A stretch of 5,165 bases of DNA from UBA1081 sp964495345 (GTDB lineage: Bacteria > Bacillota > Clostridia > Oscillospirales > Acutalibacteraceae). A program made the translations under genes and the position numbers. Shown piece by piece: positions 1-5,165 of the stretch (position 1 is its first letter; each line of letters opens with the position of its first letter). The notes below the pieces were generated by a model that did not search any database, was not told where the DNA came from, and saw only the letters and a program-made list of their open reading frames with translations. The stretch covers positions 1-5,165 of the forward strand of contig CAZBVV010000119.1 of assembly GCA_964495345.1 (NCBI GenBank). Reading direction: 5' to 3'.

Positions 1-1181
1 GGCGGCATTATTTTTGATGCGTCTGCAATATCCATCAGGTCATCAAGAGTGGTGGGGTACATGGAAAATGCGATTTGCATATCTTCTGCACAGCGTCTTT
101 CAAGCTCTGTAAGACCTCTTATACCGCCTACAAAGTCTATTCTCTTGTCTGTTCTCGGGTCGTCAATGCCGAAGACGGGAGTAATAGCGTTTTTTTGCAG
201 AATGGAAACATCAAGTCGCTCCACAGGGTCGGTATCATCGTAAGTGCCGTCTTTTGCGGTTAGCTTGTACCATTCTTTGTCAATGTACATTCCAAATGTA
301 TGCTTGCTTTCGGGCTTGTATGCACCGTTTGTATATTTTTCTACGGTGAAATTTTTGCTTAACTTTTCAATAATTTCAGCTGTCGTCATTGAATTTTTAT
401 CTGCAATAAGGCGGTTGTAATCCATAATTGCAAGGTCATCGCTTTTAAAATATACTGCAAGGAAAAAGTTGAATTCCTCCGTACCGTCAAAATCGGGATT
501 TGCCTGTCGGCGTTTCATACCTACCTTTACTGCTGAGGCGGCTCTGTGATGTCCGTCTGCAATATAGAGATAGGGCACATTTCTGAAATTTTCAACCAAA
601 GCATCAATATCTGCACTATCCGATATTACCCAAACGGTGTTTTGAATGTCGTCATCTGTTGTAAAGTCGTATTCCGGTTCGGTTGCGGTGTATTTGGCAA
701 TAATGCAGTCAATAGCATCTGAGCCTCGGTAAGTCAGGAAAATAGGGCCTGTGTTAGCATCGCAGTAATCAACGTGATTGATTCTGTCTGCCTCTTTGTC
801 TGCTCTTGTAAGCTCGTGCTTTTTGATAACGTTGTTCATATAATCGTCAATGGATGCACAGCCTACAATACCTGTCTGAGCCCTGCCGTTCATTATCTGG
901 CGGTAGACGTAAAGCTTTGGCTCGCCGTCCTGTATGCAGATGCCGTCAGCAGAGAGCTTGTCAAGGTTTTCTCTTGCTTTAAGATATACAGCTTCATCGT
1001 AAATGTAAGTGCCGTCGGGCAGGTCGATTTCTGCCTTGTCTACATGAAGAAATGAATATGGCTTGCCCTGTACCGCCACCCTTGCTTCATCGCTGTTCAT
1101 AACGTCGTAGGGGAGAGCCGCAACGGCGGATGCAAATTCTTTTTTCGGTCTTATTGCTTTAAAAGGTTTTATAACTGACAT
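1..1181 (-). CDS. DUF1015 family protein (C-terminus cut by window edge)
   Basis: The reading frame stays open from the ATG at 1181-1179 to the left edge, giving 393 complete codons. I recognise the DUF1015 (COG4198) family from three conserved stretches: the N-terminal FKAIRPKKEFA followed by ALPYDVMNSDEAR (residues about 7-34), a central YIADGHHRAASAV block with DGHHR at 209-213, and GGIRG near residue 350. The visible end, KIMPP, matches the start of the usual family ending, so only about 15-20 residues are probably missing from a protein of roughly 410. No signal peptide or membrane segment is seen, so it should be cytoplasmic. The biochemical function is not established. Members have been labelled ParB/Spo0J-like, and the DGHHR block resembles the GxxR motif of the ParB/Srx fold. 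Family members often lie near serine biosynthesis genes, but none is visible here. It follows the binding-protein gene by 15 bp and is probably co-transcribed with it. Family call sure; role unknown. Confidence 0.93.
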   Translation of the reverse strand, partial: MSVIKPFKAIRPKKEFASAVAALPYDVMNSDEARVAVQGKPYSFLHVDKAEIDLPDGTYIYDEAVYLKARENLDKLSADGICIQDGEPKLYVYRQIMNGRAQTGIVGCASIDDYMNNVIKKHELTRADKEADRINHVDYCDANTGPIFLTYRGSDAIDCIIAKYTATEPEYDFTTDDDIQNTVWVISDSADIDALVENFRNVPYLYIADGHHRAASAVKVGMKRRQANPDFDGTEEFNFFLAVYFKSDDLAIMDYNRLIADKNSMTTAEIIEKLSKNFTVEKYTNGAYKPESKHTFGMYIDKEWYKLTAKDGTYDDTDPVERLDVSILQKNAITPVFGIDDPRTDKRIDFVGGIRGLTELERRCAEDMQIAFSMYPTTLDDLMDIADASKIMP

Positions 1182-1187
1182 AATCTT

Positions 1188-1196
1188 CTGCCTTTC
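1188..1196 (-). promoter_or_regulatory. Ribosome binding site of the DUF1015 gene
   Basis: On the minus strand the bases before the ATG at 1181 read GAAAGGCAGAAGATT. The purine-rich AAAGG core is a moderate Shine-Dalgarno match about 9-10 bases upstream of the start. It lies in the short gap after the stop codon (1199-1197) of the upstream gene, which suits translation by ribosomes finishing that gene. No promoter or terminator fits in the 15-bp gap. Confidence 0.55.
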
Positions 1197-2819
1197 TCAA
1201 TTTGTAGTTCCGTTTCGGAAATATATCTCGCTGTTTGAGAATGAATAAATCCCCGAAACGCCTTTTCCAAGGATAAAATACGAAGCCTCGGTGTAAACGG
1301 GAATAACGACTGCATCGGAAATAACCGTCTGCTCACATTTTTTAAACAGATTGTTTTTCTGCTCGTCGGTCATGGTGTCCGTAAGGGAGTTTATAAGACT
1401 GTCGTAGTATTCGTTTGCGTAGCTTGTGATATTGTAAGATGAATCGGATTTGAACGTTCTGAAAAATTCCGCTGTGTTGGATGCTGTGATTGATACGGGC
1501 AGGAACGCAATCTGATAATTCCCCGAATTGAACAGGTTTTGAGCAATTTCTCTTGTCTGCACGTTAATTTTAACGTCAATACCGAATACTCTTTGCCATA
1601 TTTGAATTTGTTTTTTTACGCCTTCTTCAAAATCCTCCGTTGTAAGTACGGTTACGGCAGTTGATGCCGATACGTTTTCGTTTTCCGCCAATGCGGCGTT
1701 GTAATATGCGATTGCCGCCGCTTCATCGTAGGAGATAAGGTCGGGATTATACTGATAATAGGGTGAAAGAGTGTTCGTAAGCAGTCTGTTCGTTGAGCCC
1801 TCAATATAATCCGGTGCTGTAAGCAAAGATAAATCTGCTGCAGCCGCAAAAGCCTTACGGAAAGCAGTTGTTGCAAACATATCCGTGTCGCTGTTGAACC
1901 AATAACCCCATATAACGTCGCTGAGTGCAGATACGGTAAAGTCATCCTCAAAAAGATTTACGCTGTCCGCAGAAACATAGCCTGCATCGTAAGTGCCTTT
2001 TTTTATTTTTTCGGGCAGGGAGGCAGAATCTTCAAGATAATAAACCCATACACGGTCATTTTTCGGAACACCGTCACCTGTGTAAAGAGGATTTTTTTCA
2101 AGCCTTATCAACGTATTTTGCGACCAACGGTACACGATATACGCTCCGTTGCAAAGCATATATTCCATGGCAAGACCGTATCTGCCCTTGCAGGCGTTAA
2201 AAAACGTTTCGTTGCAGGGCATAGCCGCAAGTCTTGTAAGATAGTATAAAAAGTTGGGGTCAGCGTAGTCAAGAGTTATACGCAGGGTGTAATCGTCAAG
2301 CACCTCAATGCCTAATGCATCCGCAGTTAGCGTGCCCTCAAGCACGGCAGCTCCGTTTTTTATGGCAGACAGATATTTGCCGTCTGCCGAGCCTGTTTCG
2401 GGATTCAATGCTCTTTTCAAGCCGAATGCATAATCATGAGCTGTAACACGGTTGTCAAAGTTTGCGGGCAATAAGCTTTTTGTGGGGTCGGTATCGCTTA
2501 ACTCCTCTTTTGATGTGTTGGTAAGATACCATTTGGCATCCTTGCGAAGATTGAATGTGTATGTGAGTGAATCTTCGGAAACAGTCCAACTGTCTGCACC
2601 TGCGGCGACGATATTTTTATTTTCATCAAACCTGACAAGTCCCTCAAAGCAATTATATGCAATCAGTTTTGATGATGATACGGATGCAACCTGAGGGTCG
2701 ATTGTGCCGAAATCCTGAGTAACGGGGTAATACAGGTCGGAATCGGTTTCCTCGTTACATGACGTGAATATTGTTATAACAGATATTAAAATAAGCAGAA
2801 TTGCCGTTAATTTTTTCAT
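1197..2819 (-). CDS. Peptide-type ABC transporter substrate-binding lipoprotein (SBP family 5)
   Basis: This 540-residue protein is the extracellular solute-binding component of an OppA/DppA-type ABC importer, tethered to the outer face of the membrane. The N-terminus has two lysines, a hydrophobic stretch (residues 4-18) and a lipobox FTSC with the lipidated cysteine at 21. Family-5 hallmarks follow in order: FGTIDPQVA (37-45), NCFEGLVRFDENKNIV (56-71), LTYTFNLRKDAKW (85-97), VTAHDYAFGLKRALNPETGS (125-144), and NGAYIVYRW then LEKNPLY (224-246). The length is normal for the family. A stretch of about 27 residues (98-124) enlarges the loop between AKW and VTAHDY. The in-frame ATG at 2852 would add 11 residues but lies upstream of the -10 box, so I chose the ATG at 2819, which has a strong Shine-Dalgarno and a proper signal peptide. 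No permease or ATPase gene is visible, so the protein may be an orphan receptor using a transporter encoded elsewhere. Ligand unknown; peptides are the usual guess. Confidence 0.95.
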   Translation of the reverse strand: MKKLTAILLILISVITIFTSCNEETDSDLYYPVTQDFGTIDPQVASVSSSKLIAYNCFEGLVRFDENKNIVAAGADSWTVSEDSLTYTFNLRKDAKWYLTNTSKEELSDTDPTKSLLPANFDNRVTAHDYAFGLKRALNPETGSADGKYLSAIKNGAAVLEGTLTADALGIEVLDDYTLRITLDYADPNFLYYLTRLAAMPCNETFFNACKGRYGLAMEYMLCNGAYIVYRWSQNTLIRLEKNPLYTGDGVPKNDRVWVYYLEDSASLPEKIKKGTYDAGYVSADSVNLFEDDFTVSALSDVIWGYWFNSDTDMFATTAFRKAFAAAADLSLLTAPDYIEGSTNRLLTNTLSPYYQYNPDLISYDEAAAIAYYNAALAENENVSASTAVTVLTTEDFEEGVKKQIQIWQRVFGIDVKINVQTREIAQNLFNSGNYQIAFLPVSITASNTAEFFRTFKSDSSYNITSYANEYYDSLINSLTDTMTDEQKNNLFKKCEQTVISDAVVIPVYTEASYFILGKGVSGIYSFSNSEIYFRNGTTN

Positions 2820-2824
2820 TGTAT

Positions 2825-2832
2825 CTCTCCTT
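2825..2832 (-). promoter_or_regulatory. Ribosome binding site of the SBP lipoprotein
   Basis: The minus-strand sequence AAGGAGAG lies 5 bases upstream of the ATG at 2819 (7 bases measured from the AGGAG core). It is a near-ideal Shine-Dalgarno site and is the main reason for choosing the MKKLTA start over the ATG at 2852, which has no comparable site. Confidence 0.85.
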
Positions 2833-2840
2833 TGAAAAGT

Positions 2841-2869
2841 ATTGTAGCACATTTCAGCTTGTAAATCTA
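2841..2869 (-). promoter_or_regulatory. Extended -10 promoter of the SBP-DUF1015 unit
   Basis: On the minus strand a -10 box TACAAT (2846-2841) is preceded by TGC, giving the extended -10 form TGnTACAAT. A weak -35 candidate, TAGATT (2869-2864, 3 of 6 consensus bases), lies exactly 17 bases upstream, followed further upstream by AT-rich DNA that could act as an UP element. Transcription would start near 2834, leaving a leader of only about 15 bases that holds little beyond the Shine-Dalgarno. The call is from consensus matching only. Confidence 0.65.
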
Positions 2870-2883
2870 TATTATTTTAATAT
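2869..2883. repeat. AT-rich perfect inverted repeat between the two promoters
   Basis: ATATTA (2869-2874) and TAATAT (2878-2883) form perfect 6-base arms around a TTT spacer. The element lies between the two divergent -35 regions. It could be an operator half-site pair or simply AT-rich UP-element-like DNA; with only A and T bases, chance symmetry is quite likely. Confidence 0.35.
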
Positions 2884-2905
2884 TTTTACTTAACTTTCAG
2901 TAAAA
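2884..2905. repeat. 7-bp inverted repeat overlapping the rmuC -35 region
   Basis: TTTTACT (2884-2890) and AGTAAAA (2899-2905) are perfect reverse complements separated by 8 bases. The element covers the proposed -35 box (2890-2895) of the rightward promoter, a position where a bound repressor would block transcription. It has no following T-run in a useful orientation and lies upstream of the genes, so it is not a terminator. Its function is not shown by the sequence. Confidence 0.35.
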
Positions 2906-2918
2906 GATGTGTTATACT
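2890..2918 (+). promoter_or_regulatory. Extended -10 promoter of the rmuC-GH43 unit
   Basis: A -10 box TATACT (2913-2918) is preceded by TGT, giving an extended -10 of the form TGnTATACT. A -35 candidate TTAACT (2890-2895, 4 of 6 consensus bases) lies 17 bases upstream. The predicted start of transcription, near 2924-2926, nearly coincides with the Shine-Dalgarno, so the mRNA leader would be about 10-12 bases. An alternative TAATAT at 2878-2883 would give a longer leader but has no matching -35. Confidence 0.6.
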
Positions 2919-2924
2919 CATGTC

Positions 2925-2929
2925 AGGAG
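2925..2929 (+). promoter_or_regulatory. Ribosome binding site of rmuC
   Basis: AGGAG lies 6 bases before the ATG at 2936 and 9 bases before the adjacent ATG at 2939, so either methionine could be used. It rules against the in-frame GTG at 2909, which overlaps the -10 region and lies upstream of the predicted transcript start. Confidence 0.8.
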
Positions 2930-2935
2930 AGTGAT

Positions 2936-4228
2936 ATGATGACCGAAATTATTATGATTGTACTGTTGATTGTGTCGGTTGTGTTTTCAGCTTGTGCTAT
3001 GGTTTTTGCAAAGAAAAACACCGCTGCAAATCCCGATAACGCCAAAGAGCTTATGGAAATGAGGGCAAAAATTGACGCCCTTTCAGACAGCGTATCCCGT
3101 GAAATGTCCAACAGCAGGCAGGAAACCGCAAGAGCTGTTACCGATATAAACGCAAAAATTGCCGAAATGTCAGAAAAAACTCTTGAAAGACAGCACAAGC
3201 TTATTGTGTCCGTTAACGAAGCTATTGCTCAGATTCAGACTGCCAACGCTCAGCAGAGTGAAAAAATAATGCGTACTCTTATGGAGTCTGTTGAAAAAAT
3301 GACTCAGAGTAACGAGAAAAAGCTGGAAGAAATGCGAGTTACCGTTGACGAAAAGCTTACATCAACTCTTACCACAAGGCTTGATTCTTCGTTCAAAACC
3401 GTTTCCGAACAGCTTGAAAACCTGTATAAATCTCTGGGTGAAATGAAGGAACTTTCGGGCGGTATTACACAGAATGTTACGTCTCTTAACAGAATCCTCA
3501 CCAATGTAAAGGCAAGAGGCACATGGGCAGAGTATCAGCTTGAAGGCATACTTGACCAGACCATTCCCAATATGTACGTTAAGAATTTTCAGCCCGATGA
3601 CAGCCGTGATATTGTTGAATTTGCCGTTAAAATTCCCGACGGAACAGACAGCAAAAAAATTACCTATCTCCCTATCGACTCAAAGTTCCCCATGGAGGAT
3701 TACGCAAGACTTTGTGCTGCCGCAGACAGCGCAGATGCCGAGGCTGTTTCTCTTGCCAGAAAAGCTCTTGAAAGACGTGTTACCGAAGAAGCAAAAACAG
3801 TTGCAAAATACATAAATCCCCCCGTTACCACACCCTTTTCAATAATGTACCTTGCAACGGAAGGTCTTTATGCGGAAATTGCATCGTCAAAATCGGGCTT
3901 GCTTGAAAAAATACAGTCAGAATTTAACGTTATGATTGCAGGTCCCACCACTATCACCGCCTTACTCAACTCATTCTCAATGGGCTTTAAGACAATGGCA
4001 ATAAATGAAAAAGCCAATGAAATCAAGCTTGTGTTGGGTGCGGTAAGAAAACAGTACGACACCTTCAGCGAACAGCTTGAAAAGGTAAGGAAGAAAATCG
4101 GTGAGGCAGATACCTCAATCGAAGCCGCAATCAAGCGTAACGGCATGATTGTTAAAAAGCTCAAATCTGTTGATTCTGCGGATTCACTTACATCGGCAGA
4201 CGAAATTTTAGGTATAGAAGGAGAATAA
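2936..4228 (+). CDS. rmuC: RmuC family protein (DNA recombination protein RmuC homologue)
   Basis: This 430-residue protein (429 if the second ATG at 2939 is used) has the full RmuC layout. A single membrane helix (residues about 4-25) is followed by a long charged coiled coil (about 35-190) and the conserved RmuC domain (about 190-390). Signature stretches are RGTWAEYQLEGIL (194-206), IVEFAVKIPDG (226-236), LPIDSKFPMEDYARL (245-259), PPVTTPFSIMYLATEG (295-310) and GPTTITALLNSFSMGFKT (336-353). The RmuC domain has been related to the PD-(D/E)XK nuclease-like fold; D248-x-K250 in IDSKFP fits the D-x-K part, with E228 where many members have aspartate. In E. coli, rmuC mutants show more inversions at short inverted repeats, so the family is linked to limiting DNA rearrangement, but no biochemical activity is secure. 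The tail after about 390 is a short helical region ending GEGE. Its stop is 3 bp before the next start, so it is co-transcribed with the GH43 gene. The length is normal and I see no frameshift. Confidence 0.95.
   Translation: MMTEIIMIVLLIVSVVFSACAMVFAKKNTAANPDNAKELMEMRAKIDALSDSVSREMSNSRQETARAVTDINAKIAEMSEKTLERQHKLIVSVNEAIAQIQTANAQQSEKIMRTLMESVEKMTQSNEKKLEEMRVTVDEKLTSTLTTRLDSSFKTVSEQLENLYKSLGEMKELSGGITQNVTSLNRILTNVKARGTWAEYQLEGILDQTIPNMYVKNFQPDDSRDIVEFAVKIPDGTDSKKITYLPIDSKFPMEDYARLCAAADSADAEAVSLARKALERRVTEEAKTVAKYINPPVTTPFSIMYLATEGLYAEIASSKSGLLEKIQSEFNVMIAGPTTITALLNSFSMGFKTMAINEKANEIKLVLGAVRKQYDTFSEQLEKVRKKIGEADTSIEAAIKRNGMIVKKLKSVDSADSLTSADEILGIEGE
4218..4223 (+). promoter_or_regulatory. Ribosome binding site of the GH43 gene, inside the rmuC 3' end
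   Basis: AAGGAG lies within the last codons of rmuC (encoding EGE) and 8 bases upstream of the ATG at 4232. The strong site lets the glycosidase be translated efficiently from the rmuC transcript. No terminator or promoter fits between the genes. Confidence 0.85.
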
Positions 4229-4231
4229 AAA

Positions 4232-5165
4232 ATGCGATTATTACCCACAGACAAAGAATGTTACAAAGGTCAGGCAGACCCGTTTATTTTAAAAAGCGGC
4301 GGCAGATATTATATTTACGTAACAGGTCACGATGCCGTTTACGCTTATCAGTCCGACAGTCTTTTTGAGGGTTGGGAATACTACGGCGTGGTTATGACCG
4401 TGCCTGAAAGGGATTCATTCTGGGCACCCAGCGTTATTGAGCTTGAGGGCAAGTTCTATATGTACAACTCAATCGAAATCTATGATGACGAACCCGATAA
4501 AGGCGGTCACAGAGGTGCTATGCACGTTTCCGTTGCAGATAATCCCTTAGGACCTTTTACGGACACAACAAGGATTCTGCATCCGTTCTCTATCGACTCA
4601 CATATCGTGCAGAATGAAGCGGGACTTTTCCTTTTCTACTCCGCAAACAGATTTGAGGGTGAAAGAATCGGCACTTGCATTTATGTTGATAAAATGCTTG
4701 ACCCCTTTACTCCCGCAGGCGAGCCTGTGCTTGTTGTTGAGCCTACTCTTGACGAGGATATTTTCCGCCGTGACCGCTATAAAAAAGGTCAGCATTGGCA
4801 CACTATTGAGGGTGCTTGCTACTTTAAAGAGGGGGATTGGCACTATTTGATGTATTCGGGTAACTGCTATGAACAGCCTACGTATTATATCGGCTATGCA
4901 AGAGCCAAAACGGACGAAACCGACCTTACGAAGATAAAGTTTGAGAAATATCCCGATGAAAATACATATCATCCCGTGCTTAAAGCTAATGAGTTTGAAG
5001 AAGGAACCGGACACCACTCCGTAATTAAAGAGGACGGACAATGGTACGCCGTTTACCACGCAAGAGATTACGGCGATGAACACAGTGCATTTGACGCCAG
5101 AAACGCAAGAATCTGCAAGCTTAATGTAAATGACGGCATTATAGAGGCAGAAAGATATAAAGACC
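4232..5165 (+). CDS. Glycoside hydrolase family 43 protein (C-terminus cut by window edge)
   Basis: The frame opens at ATG 4232 and runs to the right edge with 311 complete codons. It is a five-bladed beta-propeller GH43-type enzyme, a family of beta-xylosidases, alpha-L-arabinofuranosidases and arabinanases. Visible signatures are GQADPFILKSGGRYYIYVTG (13-32; D16 is the likely catalytic base), FWAPSVIELEGKFYMYNS (63-80), FSIDSHIVQNEAGLFLFYS (119-137; D122 the likely pKa-tuning aspartate), HTIEGACYFKEGDWHYLMYS (190-209; E193 the likely general acid), and GTGHHSV then WYAVYHARD (258-279; H261/H262 near the usual metal-binding histidine). The repeated aromatic strands (RYYIYV, KFYMYN, WHYLMYS, WYAVYH) mark successive blades. 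There is no signal peptide or membrane segment, so it probably acts in the cytosol on imported oligosaccharides. Probably only a small part of the catalytic domain is missing, though an extra C-terminal domain cannot be excluded. It is second in a unit with rmuC. The family is sure; the substrate cannot be read from the sequence. Confidence 0.92.
   Translation, partial: MRLLPTDKECYKGQADPFILKSGGRYYIYVTGHDAVYAYQSDSLFEGWEYYGVVMTVPERDSFWAPSVIELEGKFYMYNSIEIYDDEPDKGGHRGAMHVSVADNPLGPFTDTTRILHPFSIDSHIVQNEAGLFLFYSANRFEGERIGTCIYVDKMLDPFTPAGEPVLVVEPTLDEDIFRRDRYKKGQHWHTIEGACYFKEGDWHYLMYSGNCYEQPTYYIGYARAKTDETDLTKIKFEKYPDENTYHPVLKANEFEEGTGHHSVIKEDGQWYAVYHARDYGDEHSAFDARNARICKLNVNDGIIEAERYKD

Noticed and set aside
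774..1055. 93-codon plus-strand open frame rich in Val, Cys and Leu
   Set aside because: It is antisense to the well-conserved N-terminal half of the DUF1015 protein, with no convincing ribosome binding site.
1182..1196. Possible terminator or promoter between the SBP and DUF1015 genes
   Set aside because: The gap is 15 bp, with no stem-loop plus T-run and no room for a promoter; the genes are most simply read as one unit.
2820..2852. Longer start of the SBP gene at ATG 2852 (adds MCYNTFQRRDT)
   Set aside because: This ATG is upstream of the proposed -10 box TACAAT (2846-2841), lacks a Shine-Dalgarno, and would spoil the lipoprotein signal peptide. The ATG at 2819 has AAGGAGAG at correct spacing.
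2909..2935. Longer start of rmuC at GTG 2909
   Set aside because: The codons overlap the -10 promoter box and the ribosome binding site; the ATG at 2936 or 2939 sits properly behind AGGAG.
3868..4254. 128-codon minus-strand open frame
   Set aside because: It lies antisense to the conserved RmuC domain and the start of GH43. The serine/isoleucine-rich translation has no recognisable motif.
4598..5083. 161-codon open frame on the minus strand with hydrophobic segments
   Set aside because: It is wholly antisense to the GH43 gene, whose catalytic and blade motifs are intact. There is no ribosome binding site or family resemblance, so it is a codon-bias shadow.
1..5165. CRISPR array, mobile element, phage or defence system
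   Set aside because: No regularly spaced repeats, transposase or integrase motifs, terminal inverted repeats or direct repeats were seen. RmuC has a nuclease-like fold but is a conserved chromosomal family and is not flanked by defence genes here.

Overview
The window reads as ordinary chromosomal DNA of a low-to-moderate GC Gram-positive bacterium, most likely an anaerobic Clostridia-type Firmicute (Oscillospiraceae/Lachnospiraceae-like gut or rumen lineage). This rests on the strong AAGGAG-type ribosome binding sites, the AT-rich intergenic DNA with extended -10 promoters, the lipobox lipoprotein, and the combination of DUF1015, RmuC and a GH43 glycosidase. The taxonomic call is inference from gene types and sequence style; there is no rRNA or other marker.

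Layout: four genes form two divergent pairs around one 116-bp intergenic region (2820-2935). Leftward (minus strand) run a family-5 (OppA/DppA-like) solute-binding lipoprotein (2819 to 1197) and, 15 bp after its stop, a DUF1015 protein (1181 to the left edge; its last few residues lie outside). Rightward (plus strand) run an RmuC-family protein (2936 to 4228) and, 3 bp after its stop, a glycoside hydrolase family 43 enzyme (4232 to the right edge; a short C-terminal part lies outside). Coding density is very high: the only sizeable non-coding stretch is the divergent promoter region, and no stretch over 300 bases lacks a gene. I saw no rRNA, tRNA, CRISPR array, insertion sequence, riboswitch or convincing terminator.

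How the genes work together: the pairs look like co-transcribed units, but the functions do not add up to one known pathway. The lipoprotein would capture peptides or similar solutes outside the cell, yet no permease or ATPase genes are visible. DUF1015 is a conserved, poorly characterised cytoplasmic family. RmuC is a membrane-anchored coiled-coil protein with a nuclease-like domain linked to DNA rearrangement control. The GH43 enzyme has no signal peptide and would cleave imported pentose-containing oligosaccharides in the cytosol. I found no evidence of a new defence or mobile system. The most interesting points are the compact divergent promoter region, whose predicted mRNA leaders are very short, and the unusual pairing of RmuC with a glycosidase.
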